Of a DNA stretch of 64,000 bases, positions 21,631-34,578 are shown in pieces. The stretch comes from Clavelina lepadiformis (Eukaryota; Chordata; Ascidiacea; Aplousobranchia; Clavelinidae), in assembly GCF_947623445.1 (NCBI RefSeq), contig NC_135244.1:1240001-1304000 (forward strand), read 5' to 3'. Made by a program: the position numbers and the translations under genes. The notes beneath the pieces are model-generated. The model worked only from the letters and a program-made list of their open reading frames with translations. It made no database searches and had not been told where the DNA came from. Numbering within the stretch: position 1 is the first letter of the stretch; every line of letters begins with the position of its first letter.

Positions 21631-21937
21631 CAGGGGCGGGCAACTTCTTCGGTCGGCGGGCCTGATATGAGAAAATGAAGTACTTGGCGGGCCGGATTTC
21701 TGAATAGGCCTATATTGGAACCCAGCTTTGTCTTATTAATGTTCATGGTCGAAAATGTTTGCTCATAAATGTATGTAGACCCGAACAGAACAAGTAGATT
21801 CATGACCATCTTTCTCAGGTTGGCAAACTTGGACTTATTCAGTGACGCAATACAGGGATTGTGGCAGAATGTGGCAGCAGGCCAAATTATCATGTAAGAC
21901 CGGAAACTGTCTGCGGGCCGTATGTTGCCCACCCCTG
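21631..21937 (-). mobile_element. hAT-type DNA transposon remnant, internally deleted (307 bp)
   Basis: Ends are inverted repeats beginning CAGGGGCGGGCAAC and, on the other strand, CAGGGGTGGGCAAC (one mismatch in 14). They are flanked by a perfect 8-bp target duplication CTTTAACC at 21623-21630 and 21938-21945. An 8-bp duplication and CAGGGG termini are typical of hAT elements. Inside, the minus strand keeps the end of a transposase: VLFGSTYIYEQTFSTMNINK matches the C-terminal hAT dimerisation signature as found in GTF2IRD2-type domesticated transposases. It is non-autonomous because everything N-terminal is gone. The intact duplication suggests it is not very old. Confidence 0.9.
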
Positions 21938-21945
21938 CTTTAACC

Positions 21946-24402
21946 TAATGTTGAGATGCGTGATCTTCCTCAGTGGCATACAGTAGATAGAAGACGACAC
22001 TTGGATCTGTGCATGAAGGGCACCGTTCTTTTGCATTATTTCCTTCTTTGTGCTTTTTGCTGGATGGCTGTTTGTGCTCACAGCATTTACAAATCAATCG
22101 TTCAGGTTTGTGATGTTCCTTTAGGCAGGTTAAACATGTTGAACGTAGTATCTCCTTTTTAATCTTGTTATTGAAATGTAGGTTATGCGTTCGGACCAGA
22201 AATTGACCAAAATGTCAATATTGCTGCTTATGGCGTCCCCCTAATCATAATGCCGCGATTACTTTGTCAGTATCCGAGTACCCAGATTCACCAACTGTAT
22301 GTAACGCTGGTAAGAAGTAAATTGTTACGTGTAAGTAAACTTAGCTTTTCCGGAGGCGTTTCCTAAACTCATAGGTTTGCTTTCCCACTTCGAAGCAAAT
22401 TGGGAGACGGCAGTGTTGACCATGATGACATGCGTGGATGCTGGGCTATTTATTATATATTATATATTATATATTATTTTATAATTACTCTTCTGCTGTG
22501 CGTGGGTAAGGGTAATGTGAAAAATGCCTGGCGGCCAACTTTTCAAAAGCTTTTGCTTTGTTCGTTTTGACCGAGCACGTCTTTGGTGAAGAACGCTCAG
22601 TCAAGTTCACAATCGCGTCAAACAAACATCGTCAACATATTTACCATGAGTGGCAGCTGGTCGCCAGTGTTTATGAATGAATTAAGTCTTAAGTCTTTTC
22701 AATGCAGTTCCCGGCAAAATTTGCAGCACTTATAGTAAAAGCGGACATTTGAAGTTTGCAAGGGCAGTAAGTTTTTTGATCATTATTCAAAAGAGAATTC
22801 TCAATCGATAGTAGGCCGTTCATTTATAATTAAAAATTTTGCCGGCACGGCCAATATTTCACTGTGTGTCGTCGTCATAACTAAGATGATTTACCTGTCA
22901 ACCCGATCCCCGGGAGTTTTATGAGGAATATTTTTTGACTAACTTAATCCAAATCAAGTATTTTGACTTGCTGCCCAGAACGTTGCCTTTTCTGTAAGTT
23001 AAATCCGTTTGGAAACATCAGAGCCCTAACTTGGCCAACTAAATTTACTTGTTTTACAAGTATTGTTATACTTAATAAACTGATACAAAATTATCAACTG
23101 TAGATGGGAAAGATGTGTTGTTAGCTATCTGTATTATCAAACATCTATGACCTATGACACTATCGGATTGTTGAGATTTTTGAGAGATAGATTGTGCATG
23201 GACTAGTATTTAACTAATAGACGTGGAGACAATCGAGTTGCTAATCAACATAAACGGGACAAAAGTCCAAAAAACTCTTCATGAAATTTAAACCGAGCTG
23301 AAAGTCGAAGTAAACAGACGGTAAAAATAAAATTTGCTTCATATAAATGTTTTGATAAGTTTGTTTTGTACAGTTTTAGGGGGAAACACCTGGATGATTT
23401 GGCCCAAAATAATTTTTAAAAATTCGAGGCTGCAAAAAGCGCACATTTCAAAAAGCGATTTTTTCTTGCTTTAAAATAATGAAAGACCAAGTCAAGCCTA
23501 CAGTGTAACGGCACAAACATCGAATGATTTTTCAAGTTGACGTTGTTTGAAATCATTGTTTTGACGTCATAGTCTGAGCTCAGTCAAAAGAGGCAAACAG
23601 TTCTTGCTGTGAAAAACGAAAGACATTGTTCAGGATTGCTATGTCGTTCGTGTACACCGTTTCATGCGTCAACCACTCAGGCACAGACTTACCAAACTGA
23701 TTAGACTGATAAATATTTACTACATAATACTGTACAAGACAAATATTGTCAAAGCATCCACTTTTTACAACATAGCATTCATTTCCATTTTCAATTTTAC
23801 GGAACTTGAAAGACATTCAAAAACAATTAAAGAATTAAATCTATCAACCTAACAAAAGGGGAATTCCCAAAGTAGAAGCGTGAAATGATGTGACAAATTT
23901 TTAGCCTAAACTTTGTTTACAAAATGATTTGCAGTTTACAAAGTTTGTTTTTGCGCAAGCCGGTCAATGCCGGTCAATGACCCTGTGGCTGTGTCGACTT
24001 TAAAGCGAAGCTGTCGAGGCCCAATGGAAATTCGAGGAGAGCGTTTAAATTAGTTTTTTCGTAAAATGATTTTAGTGCAATCTAGTACCGGTAGTCTTTA
24101 GGCAATTGTGTCAAGAATTTTGTTATCCAACGGACACCAGCAATGGCAAAGTGCCCTATGATACACGCACTGCTGCTATACTGGCATCAGTGGCATGGTG
24201 AAAAGTACCAGTGTCCAATGTCCTGCAAAACGTTACCATGTCTATTACGGAAGACAGGAAGGCGTACTACGTTAGCTCAGGCTCTATGATGATGATATAG
24301 ACCTGTAGTGACAGAGTGAGATAGCTTAGTTTCTGCTCTTAGTTTCTAGTTTCAATAACCGGTCATATTTCTTTTTAGTGAGTGTGTTGGTTTAAGGTTA
24401 AG
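21946..24402. other. Gene-poor spacer
   Basis: No supported gene. It contains an AT-rich TATATTATA tandem run near 22,450-22,485. An ORF at 23,580-23,816 (-) shows no family features. The final bases include a CTTTTTAG acceptor at 24,370-24,378 that probably receives the 5' end of the next gene's mRNA. Confidence 0.5.
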
Positions 24403-27400
24403 ATGGCAGAAAAACTGAGGTTACTTGAGGACAAAGAAAGACGGAAAAATTGGAAGAGGTGGGGACCATATCTCTCGGAGAGGCAATGGGGGACTGTGAG
24501 GGAGGATTACTCACCCGATGGAAGCTGGTTGGTTCAATGGTTCTACTATTACGTCATAATGCATAAACAATTTAAAGCGTTTTAGCTAGAATTATTTGAG
24601 ATCGCATTAATTTTATTTGTGCATGTAACTGTCGGCATGTACGTTGCAGCATATTTGAGGTAAATTTTATTGCAGCTGGGATTACTTCAGTCACGACGAT
24701 TCCCGGTCTCGCGCATATCGATGGGGAGAGGATGGTTTGTTGGGAATCTGCGACCGACAATGCAGGCTCTGCTTCTCCGTTGCACTTTGGAATGAAAAGG
24801 ACCCGATCCTTAAAGAACGACTATTTGGCTTGACTGGTATCACTATTTGTTCTACTGTTAATTTAGTAGAAAAATATGTGCACAATACATGTATGGAATA
24901 TATCTAAGCTATTTTATGTCTTATACTAAAACTTATTAATGAGACGTGTCAGCTCGATGGCCAAATGGTTTGAGCGCTGACAGAGAAATGTGGCTTGTGT
25001 TTCATGTTCAATACCTACCATTGTAATGCCCTTGGCCAAGGTGTTAACGGCACTTGCTCCTGTTTAGTGGACAGAAGTAAAAAATTAAAAAGATAATAAA
25101 AAATGTATGAAAATAGGAACTTGCACAAAGGCTAGCTCGGCAACCTGGGGCTCGAACGATGAGGTATCGTTGCTGAGTTTTAGTTGTGCAAAGACCTTCC
25201 TCAGTCCAAAAATGAAGATGACTATGCCATTCCATAATGGATAAAAACAAATAAATAAACTAATTGCATGAACATCAAAGATAATAAAATAAATCGATCA
25301 AAAACGTTTAAAATGGAAGATTTATGTAGATGTTGATGATTTATGTTCAGGCCCAGAAGGGAACCACGGCGAAGATGTGAAAGAGAATTACTACTACTTG
25401 GATAGCACCCCCACTCATTCCTATATGAAGGCTTTGTACAAATATCCTCAGTCGGAATATCCGTACTCTTCGCTTCTTGATGAAAATAGACATCGCAGCC
25501 TGGATATGCCGGAGTTTGAACTGGAAGATGCAGGTAATAGTTTATATTCAACTTAGATATGTTGAAAGTGTTTAGGATGTAGTTTGTGAGATGGGTATCA
25601 CCTTATGCAGAGTAGTTTGACGATTGAAGCTTAAACTATCAATAATGCGGTCAAGCTTAGATAACTTGACATTATCTAGCACTTACCACTTTGTAGAAAG
25701 CTTCAATGAGAGCAAGTATTGGGATGTGAGAGCTGAGTATGCGAAGGGTGAACCGCAAGATATCCTTTGCAAAATAACTGGTGGGAGACATTTAGTTTAT
25801 TTGGTTCATTAGAATGAAGTTGTGTTTAATTGTTATTATACTGTATCACTTGTTTCTATGTTCTGCGTTCAGATTCATGTAAGGTATAGCGACGTATTTC
25901 AAATTTTTTTATCAAAGTAATTTCCTTGTTTGTTTCAACTCAGTGTCAAACCGTGGTCCCGATACCGCAACCGTCCATGTCCTCCCCACCCTCTGGTACA
26001 GGAACACGTGGATATGGGGCTGCACCCATGAAGGTTGCACACTCAAGCCGTCAATCGTAAAGACAAGTGACCACCAGGTCACCTGCAAACATGAGACGCT
26101 AGGTGAGGCCTGTGTAGTGATGGGTCTGCGAGGCGTTTCGGCTGTTAACTGTGTTCGTGTTTATATTATGTCGGTTGAAAATACACCTAAGTGTTAAGCA
26201 TTTATATGGAGTAACAAAGTGGTTTAGTATGAATTGTGGTAAGTCTGTTAACGACTTAATTTATACTTTCTGCGATTAATTGGTTACTAATTAACAAACA
26301 ACATTGTGTATGTTTGTGTGACTCTTCCTTACAGACACCATGATTTGGGAATACGACTCAGTACCAGGTCAGCCTGATCCAGTTATGCTGTTTACTGAGA
26401 ACGAAACCAACACTGAGAAGCTGTTCAATATCTTGAACTACACTCCATACTACAAGGATGCGTTCCACAGATATGTTGTCAGTGGTAAGTGGACAACGTA
26501 TGTGTTTGTGCTTATACGATGCTTATACTTCGTGCTTGGTTGCTCTGGCGGAATTAAGGGGCATAAATCATTGCTTTGCAAATCATATGACAATAGAGAC
26601 ATGTCATGTGCAGACTGTAATTTAGTCAGTGGTATGTCGTGCATGAGCGCCTTCCCAAGCACTTGTGCCTGCTCAGGTGCAACCTCTCACAAGTTCCCAC
26701 TCATGTCACATCAGGTGTCGTTATCTCATCTTCCCATTGTATTGCGTTGCTTCAAGCAAAAGCTTGCCAACATTTGTACGTCGAGTTTTTAATGTTTCTG
26801 TGATCGTCTGCTGATTTACGATTTAGCAAACCAACTCTAAAAGGATGCTTCATGTTTTGTTTGTGGAAATTTGCCATTTTAACATTTTAAACACTCATCT
26901 ATTTTTGAACAATGCAGGAGAAAAGGAAGCGGTTTCACCCAAACCGAAAGGAACAAAAGTTGCTGCCTATTATGTTCTTACAGTGCCACCTGGTGGTAAG
27001 ATTTATAGCAAATGTTTTATGCTAAGAAACTTAAAACTAATTTGACATATTTTAAAAAGTTTAATATTGATTTACTGTGCTGTAAAGAAAACGATTTAAG
27101 TAAAGAAATTATCAAATTTATAGAAATTTTTGCTTGATGAGATTCCTTTGTTTTGTCTTGGCATCTTTTGTAAAACTTTTAATTTACATTTCTTTGCAGA
27201 AAGCGTCATTTTAAAATCTCGTCTCTATAAATCTTCACCAACGATTGAGGCAGGATTTGGTGAAGATTTTGAAAAAATTTTCAAAGAACGCATCCACGAC
27301 ACTGAAATCTTTTATAAGGTTGTCTTCAAGCATTTCAATAAATTATTTTCTTCTTGGAAATGACTATAGTTGCCATGTTTTTATAGTTGTTTTATAAATT

Positions 27401-30400
27401 TTCTGTGTGTGCTGCTTCTTCCCTGGGTAAGATTTTTGAATTTTAAACAGTTTGAACTGAACAGACAGTTGTAAATACTCGTATTTAATTGCACAGCTTT
27501 AAGAGACAAAAACTAAACTAAGCTGCAACACAAAAAGGTAAAGTTAAACAAAAGCATAAAAGGAAAACTGGTAGTCTTAAAATGGTGAATCGTAATCACG
27601 CAACTGAAAAGAACTGAGGGACTGAACTGAGAACATAAATGGCGTGATTACGAGATGTGCGACGAAGCTACAAGGGGCGTTGATTGATGACTGCGCGGGG
27701 CGTTGCATTAATCATTACACAGTTTTAAGGGGATTTGAGAGTTGATAACTTTCATGTTAAATTTTCATGTTTTCCTGCTTTTTCATCTTTTCATGCTCAT
27801 GTTTTCACCTCAACAGAGTTTAAAATAAGTTTAAAAATTTAATTCTCCATCTTCAGAGCAAGTTTCCCGGTTTCGACAAGGAACATATGAACACGCTCCG
27901 ACAAGCTTGTGCTGGACTTCTGTGGTCGAAACAGTTCTACCACTACATTGTTGCTGATTGGTTGAACGGAGACGCTGACCAAATCCCTCCTCCACGATCA
28001 AGGTACACTTTACTCTATCACATATCGATGTCATTTTTCTCCGTGATGTCATAAGTTTTACTGAGCATCTCACAATCACTGTCAAATTCTATATCCTCGA
28101 TGCAATATCTGTTGTATGCCATGGCATGTGGGATACCTTTAACTAATTAACCAACTCATGGCAGTAATCCTGTACCGGTATCGGAAATCGTATCTGTACT
28201 GCAAAGCTGCAAGTAGAACGTTGGTTTAACCGAAGTGCGCCCAGGTTATGGGATAATCCATTGAATGGATTTCTTTAAATAGCTTACCAAATAGATTATC
28301 TTAACAGTAACCATTGTATTCAAACTGAAACTGTTGCATATTGTTTAAACTACTATACAATTTGTCTTATGTCTACAGTCTAACAATATATTGATATAAA
28401 AGACGCAACATTAACTTAGACCAGATCTAACTGCCACTTATTTATTATTACTTTTGCAAAACTTGGTCATTCCTATGCACGCAAGCCGGCTTCTTGTCAT
28501 ACACAGGGATTTTTTTGAGATCATAATATTTGCACGAAGTGTCACACTGACCGTCAAATTAGCCGCAAGTACTTTGCAGTGACTCTCTAACTACTGAAAA
28601 TAATGTCAAATTTCTTCTTCAGTTTAACGTGCTCGGTGATATAAAACAAACTTGTTGTCTGCTTTACCTTCTTTTAATGAAAAGCAATCGCACCATTTCA
28701 AAATAGTTTGCCATACTTCAGTAGTTTGGCATCCGACTTGAACAGTAGTGTTGAGATTATTGCCACATGCTCAGCAATATTGTATGATAAGTAGTTTTTA
28801 TGGACGTGATTACACTGTCAGTCTTAGAAAAGATTTCTTTATCGAATGCAAAGAAGACTTCATTGCCAAAGGTTTTGCTTGACATTGCACTGTTTTAAAT
28901 ACCACTCGAAAAAAATGCAAAATTCAACAAGGTTAGAGTTGATAAATAGTTTTGTGAAAAATATTTGATTATTATTCCTGATTTTCGTTTGTTGTGGGCG
29001 AATTGTTTTCGTACAAATCATCATAAGCTGGCAGCATTGATGAATTATTTGCGGCTGTTTAAAAAAAAGAAATAATTAATTTTTTCACATGTTTGTATTC
29101 CACCTGGGAAAATCTTGCCACTTACCTGGTGTTTGATCTGGAAAAGGTCTTTTTTCTTCGTCCATCTCAACCATCTCGACATGCACCGGGTTGCTTGATG
29201 CAGATGAACAAGCCAAAGTGATTCTACAAGAGTTTTGCAAAACTTTTTAAATTTTTTTATTTTTATGTTAACTCTGTAACTAATATTGTTACTGACTCAT
29301 GGAAATTACGATTACAAAAGTTACTTTTCTTGGCTTGCTCTGAAAACTTTGCTACTTGCTAAGCCAAATTTAAGAAGGTTTAAAAAAATTTTAATGAAAA
29401 GTTGAAGAACCTGGCGGGGGCTTTCACTTACGCAGCAGGGGCCATGTCGCTGTAATTAATTCCATCTTCAATTTGAGTGTGGTTGACTGTGTGGTGCACC
29501 ATCAAGTTGCTGGTGCGTTTGTTCCTCAAATATTTTTTCCTCCACCTCAAAGCGAACCACACAGCAACCAGCAAGAGTACGACAAGCAGGAAAGCCACTA
29601 AAAGTCCCCCCAGCAATCCAAAGTGACTCAATCTGCACATTTATGATGAAACAGTTTTCAAACCATCTACATAAGACTTGACAAAGTGCGCTTCAAACAA
29701 GATGTTGTATATCTTTGTGTTTTAGATCGCAGTTAGCTGGTAGTTAAGCACATAGACCGCCACCTGGTGACCAACCAACCTTGATATGTTTCCCAGAAAA
29801 TTATTCAATTTTTCCTCTTTTTCCGCTGTTGGGGAAGAGACAAATAATTATCAGCTATTATTGTAATAATTCTCAATTTATCGTTAAAAGTTGTGCCGCC
29901 AATCAAACGCCTGAAACTCATTGAAAACTTCCCAAAGTTGTGTATTAGATACACAAGCAGCGATATCTCAATAGAAACGCTGAGCTCCTGTTTAGACCAA
30001 ACATATTACCTTGGCTTGCTCCATAGATATCATCATCTGGAGCGTAGAACCTGTTATCATATAAGAGTTTTTCAGATCAGTTGCTATAGAATACAGATTC
30101 ATGCTGATGATGATGCATGGCAGTAATGCATTTGTTCACACGAGAATGTCGCAAAATAAAAGCTTCTTTCAGAAATTATGATTTATCAATAAATAAGCCA
30201 AAAAACAGAGGTAGATTGATCGAAATTACTATTGTTGTGAATTTCAACTAAAGCAACTGCTTTTGGATAATTATCTTCCTTTTCACATTTATCATTACAA
30301 CACATTCATGCACACACACATTCAAGCATTATGCTGTGTACATGATGCATCCTTACTGCAGATGACTTACGAAGTGTTGTTGTATGCACGCATTGAGTCT

Positions 30401-33400
30401 TCGTGTGCCTGCTCAAACTCGTAGTCTTCTTTACTGCAGCAGAAGTGATCAAGATGGATCTCGAATTCGTGCAGCGGCTTGCCTGTGCAGCAGTGATCGG
30501 GACACTTCAATTCATCGCATGTTGGGCTGCTGTTAATTTCCATCTTTCCCGCCTCCTCGTACGTTTTGAGAAAAGTGTTTTCCTCTCAAAAGTATTTTAA
30601 ATAGCAAAAGTAGTTTGTTGAAAACCATTAAACCTATATCTGGAATTGATACAGTAAAATATTTGATGACAAAGCTCACATACACAAACAACCCTATTTC
30701 TTTCTCGTCGGAACCTTACAAGCAACCTTAATAACATTTCAATGTGATTTACAGAAATCTTTACTAAACATTTATGAGCGTTTATGTTGCTGTGTTATTG
30801 CAGAATAGCTGTCAGATACTTTTTGCTTATGATAACGCGTTTCTTCCTTTGCTACGACGTTTTCCAACTGAAGTACGTCAAAGTACTCCTTGTAAAAACA
30901 CTGTCACAAGGAACATTGTCATTTGCTTATGCAACAAGTTTTGAAGTGTTACTGTGTTTTAAGTGGTCGAATAAATCTATACGAAACAAAACAAGCTGCA
31001 GACAGTGTTTTAACGTGGGGTTTATTTTTATAATTTTACCACAAATTACAAAGCAGCAGCTATATATTGTGCTTCAGGTTGCTGCAAAGAACCACAATAA
31101 ACTGTATTTATAGATGTAAGTTTGTTTATTAATTTTTGTTGACCTCAAATTCCTCCTTCAGGCTGACCGGTAGGAACCACGAGTGGAAACATCTGTTCAA
31201 CCGTGACGTAGTTTCAATGCCGGACAAATGGGAATACCCATGGGTAAGTGACCTATTCTATGAAAACAGTCAAGTTCGCATTCCCGAATATTGTGCTTAG
31301 CATTTTTGGTTTTTGATAACATGGAACTCCTGTATAGTTGCAATAGAGTAATTAGCAATACCTGTGTCGAATCATCGATGAAGTTAACAATTGTTAATTG
31401 TTTGTGCTGAACCATTTGTTTCACTCAGTATGCTTGCTGGGATCTTGCTTTCCACATGATCCCATTTTGCAAGATTGATCCAGAATTTGCAAAAAATCAG
31501 CTTCTGCTTTTTCTACGAGAATGGTACATGTCACCTAGTGGTCAGGTAAAATACAAAATTTTTGTTAGAAATTATTCATATTTGACCGCATATGTGGGGA
31601 CAAACGCTAAATAGCTTTTTCTAACCAGAATTTGACACAAGTTGAATGAAAACTATATCCAAGCTTCTCTGTTTCTGTTGACTCAGTCACTTTGTTTCGA
31701 AATAAATCAGTTTCCAACTTATCACCAGATCCCGGCGTATGAGTTCGCATTCGATGATGTCAACCCTCCTGTTCACGCATGGTCAGTTTATCGGGTTTAC
31801 AAATTGACCGCACCCAAGGGTCAGCGAGACCAGGTTTTCCTCGCTCGGTGCTTCCAGAAACTCATATTAAACTTCACATGGTACGTGGAGGGCATTGTAA
31901 TTGCTCAAATTTTATACAATTTTATATTGCGCCTATTCCGGTCGATTAAAATAGATCACGCTTTGCAGTTAGTCACTTTGAAGTTTACACTTTTACTTAA
32001 ATGTAACATTTTAAATGTTAATCTTTGGCTCTCTGTTTACGAATTGAGTTTATATTGTTTGATCATTTTCCAGGTGGGTGAACAGGAAAGACCCAAATGG
32101 GAAAAATGTTTTCTCCGGTGGTTTTCTTGGTCTTGACAATATCGGTAAATTTCCACCTAGTGATGCAAATTCTCAAACAACTGCTTTAAACCTAGAAATT
32201 AAATTTTTTTTTTGCTAATCCTGTTTTTTATTGTTTCAGGAGTTTTCGACCGATCTAAACCACTGCCCACTGGTGGTGAGCTGGAACAGGTGACTTTGTT
32301 ACTCTTTGTCTGTGTTACAATTTTCATGAACGCAGAATTATAAATAATAAATAATACTTTTTTATCTGTCAAGAATCATAGTGGATTGTTGTGTAACAGC
32401 GTTTTGTTCGTGACATCACAGGCAGACGGCACGGCTTGGATGGCTTTCTTCTGCGTGGTGATGCTTGACATCGCGTTGGAGCTCTCGTTGTACGACACCG
32501 CGTACCAAGACATGGCGAGCAAGTTCTTTGAGCACTTCATCATGATCGCAGACGCCATGAACGCAGCTGGAAATGGGGAAGGTACCAGCCCACCACATGT
32601 TTATAAGATATCTATTTGGTGGTCATGTGTAACCCGAACACTGCAGCCGTTTGATCGTGCATATTTGTTTGAATTGTCTGACGACATTTCTGTCTGATGA
32701 AATTAGACAACGGTAATTTTATAATCCTGATCCATCCCAGGTCTGTGGGATGAGAAGGATGGATTTTACTATGACGTTCTTCGATTCGAGGACAGCTCCC
32801 AGCCTCTCCGCATCCGATCCATGGTCGGACTCATCCCTCTCTACGCGTGCCTCGTGCTCGATCGGGAGAACACGGAGAAAATGCCGGAGTTCATGAAGAG
32901 AACTCACTGGTTCATCAAGAACAGAAAGGACTTAAATAACAGGGTAAATCTGCTTCTGTTTCTTTTAGGAGAAAGTTTTTTGAAGAAACGATTTTTGCAA
33001 CAAATTCTCTTCAATCAAATAAATAAATGGCCCTTTTGCACTGTTGGTGAGAACTCATTCTCTGACCAACATCCCACCATTAAATTAAACAAACTCTTTC
33101 CACGAAGATAACTTTCATGAGCGAAGATGGGTCTGAATCAACTGGAGATCGAATTTTGCTCGCAATTCCCACTAAAGAGCAACTTCTCTCAGTTATCAAG
33201 TACCTCCTGGATGAGGATGAATTCCTCTCTCCTTACGGGATACGATCCCTGTCAAAGGTGCCGCTTCTTTTATGATCGAGGATACCTTTTCAAGATGTGT
33301 ATTAGAGTATCTTGCATACAGCAGAGTGAAACTTTGCGCTTGTAAACCACTGCAAATTGTCTTACCTATGCTGCTGCTTGACGACTAGCCATGAGTTGTA

Positions 33401-34578
33401 TTGAACAGCATCTCATGCAAAGTCTAGTCTAAGTCCAGTGGTTAGTATTCGTTGTTGTCTTAGGTGCACAAGGACCATCCATTTGTGATGCATGTCAATG
33501 GCGAGGAGCACAGAGTGGACTACGTGCCAGGGGAGTCAAATACCTATTTATTTGGTGGAAATAGCAACTGGAGGGGTCCAGTATGGCTGTGTGGTGGGTA
33601 CAGTGATGTGTTGGATATGGGCTGATGTTTTATAATTTACAATTTTGAATGGTAAACGTCAATATATTCGGTAAAGAGTTTTGGGTTTTATCATTATTCT
33701 TGTTTTAAATTATAGAAGTTTAGTACGATGTTAATTTTTTCTTTTAGTAAATTATCTTATCATTGAATCCCTGGAGAGGTATGATTATTTCTATGGAGAA
33801 AAGCTTAAAGTGGAATGTCCAACTGGTTCAGGAAATATGCTTCGTCTAAAGGTTAAGACACTTATTTACAGCCAAGCAATCTGCTTTATAAATGCATGCT
33901 TTCAAGAAAAAAATGAGCATGAAAACCAGCAAGTTCACTATCTTACGCATCGGTTCATTTATTGCAAAATTTTAAAGCGTTGCAGTTCCGTACAATGTGC
34001 TATCTTGTTAAACGTCTGATTCCTTCTGACTTTCAGGATGTTGCAAAAGAGATTTCTCGTCGGATTGTGTCACTCTTCGAGCCGGATGCGAGCACAGGGA
34101 AGAGACCGTGCCATGGTGAGAACGAGGAGTATGCAAACGACAAGTTCTGGAAGGAGCTCATCCTCTTCTATGAATATTTTCACGCAGAGAGTGGACGTGG
34201 ATGTGGGGCAAGGTAGGTTTGTTTGCAGCTTTTTTACGCCTGTTTGGTTGAAACATGTTCAGGACATTCGATTTATTGCAGTTTTTTGTTGTGTTGCATT
34301 TTTACGTATTATACCTGACATCAATGTCGTAACTTCACAACAAAATAATCTCTATAATTTTAAGATATTTTATTAGATTAGATGTTATCTTATTAGATAC
34401 ATTAACGAAAAATATTTGAAATGAATTAGTTAAATTTTTGCGTTATGTGATTGCTTTGCTGTGAGATGACAAACTTGTTGCTTCTGTGTAAATGGTATTT
34501 TTGTGTTTCAGCCATCAAACTGGATGGACAGCTTTGGTCGTTAACTGCCTGGAACGGATTTGCAAATCGCCCCATTGA
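24403..34578 (+). CDS. GH63/MGH1-like glycoside hydrolase, 21 exons, 888 aa
   Basis: Exons: 24403-24527, 24676-24836, 25351-25533, 25697-25780, 25944-26102, 26335-26484, 26918-26995, 27200-27318, 27857-28002, 31162-31243, 31429-31545, 31729-31880, 32074-32144, 32240-32289, 32422-32581, 32741-32943, 33108-33257, 33464-33593, 33748-33852, 34038-34212, 34512-34578 (2,667 bases, in frame). It starts [20 protein letters not shown], followed by [53 protein letters not shown] and, near the C-terminus, NSNWRGPVW. These mark the large family of yeast YMR196W and many bacterial 'glucosidases', with a GH63-like (alpha/alpha)6 barrel. Length is close to the bacterial relatives. No signal peptide is visible, so a cytosolic enzyme acting on a glucoside or mannosylglycerate-like substrate is inferred; the substrate is unknown. 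A CTTTTTAG acceptor 24 bases before the ATG suggests spliced-leader trans-splicing. Intron 9 (3.2 kb) contains an antisense gene. Confidence 0.9.
24942..25205 (+). repeat. tRNA-derived SINE in intron 2 of the hydrolase gene
   Basis: Pol III box A-like TGGCCAAATGG (24958-24968) and box B-like GTTCAATACC (25006-25015) are spaced as in a tRNA gene. They are followed by CCTTGGCCAAGGTGTTAACG, an A-rich stretch and a second module (GGGGCTCGAACGATGAGG ... CTTCCTCAG). The second module resembles blocks at 7,501-7,715 and 13,795-14,012. It does not fold as a functional tRNA, so a SINE is the better call. Ends are approximate. Confidence 0.6.
28972..30543 (-). CDS. Small single-pass membrane protein, nested antisense gene, 184 aa
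   Basis: Four minus-strand exons: 30371-30543, 29432-29632, 29126-29223, 28972-29054 (555 bases, all GT/AG, in frame). The whole gene lies inside intron 9 of the hydrolase gene on the opposite strand. The N-terminal region has six Cys ([11 protein letters not shown], then HFCC) and a glycosylation sequon (NNTS). A transmembrane segment of about 24 residues follows ([20 protein letters not shown]), then basic [10 protein letters not shown] and a cytoplasmic tail with [12 protein letters not shown]. Layout recalls Shisa or WBP1/VOPP1-type adaptor proteins (Cys-rich ectodomain, one TM, Pro/Tyr tail), but the Cys spacing does not settle a family. The first ATG gives no signal peptide; an unseen 5' exon or a type III topology are both possible. 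Confidence 0.7.

Noticed and set aside
24958-25030. Possible tRNA gene
   Set aside because: Box A and B are present, but no acceptor stem or anticodon arm pairs properly; a SINE head fits better.
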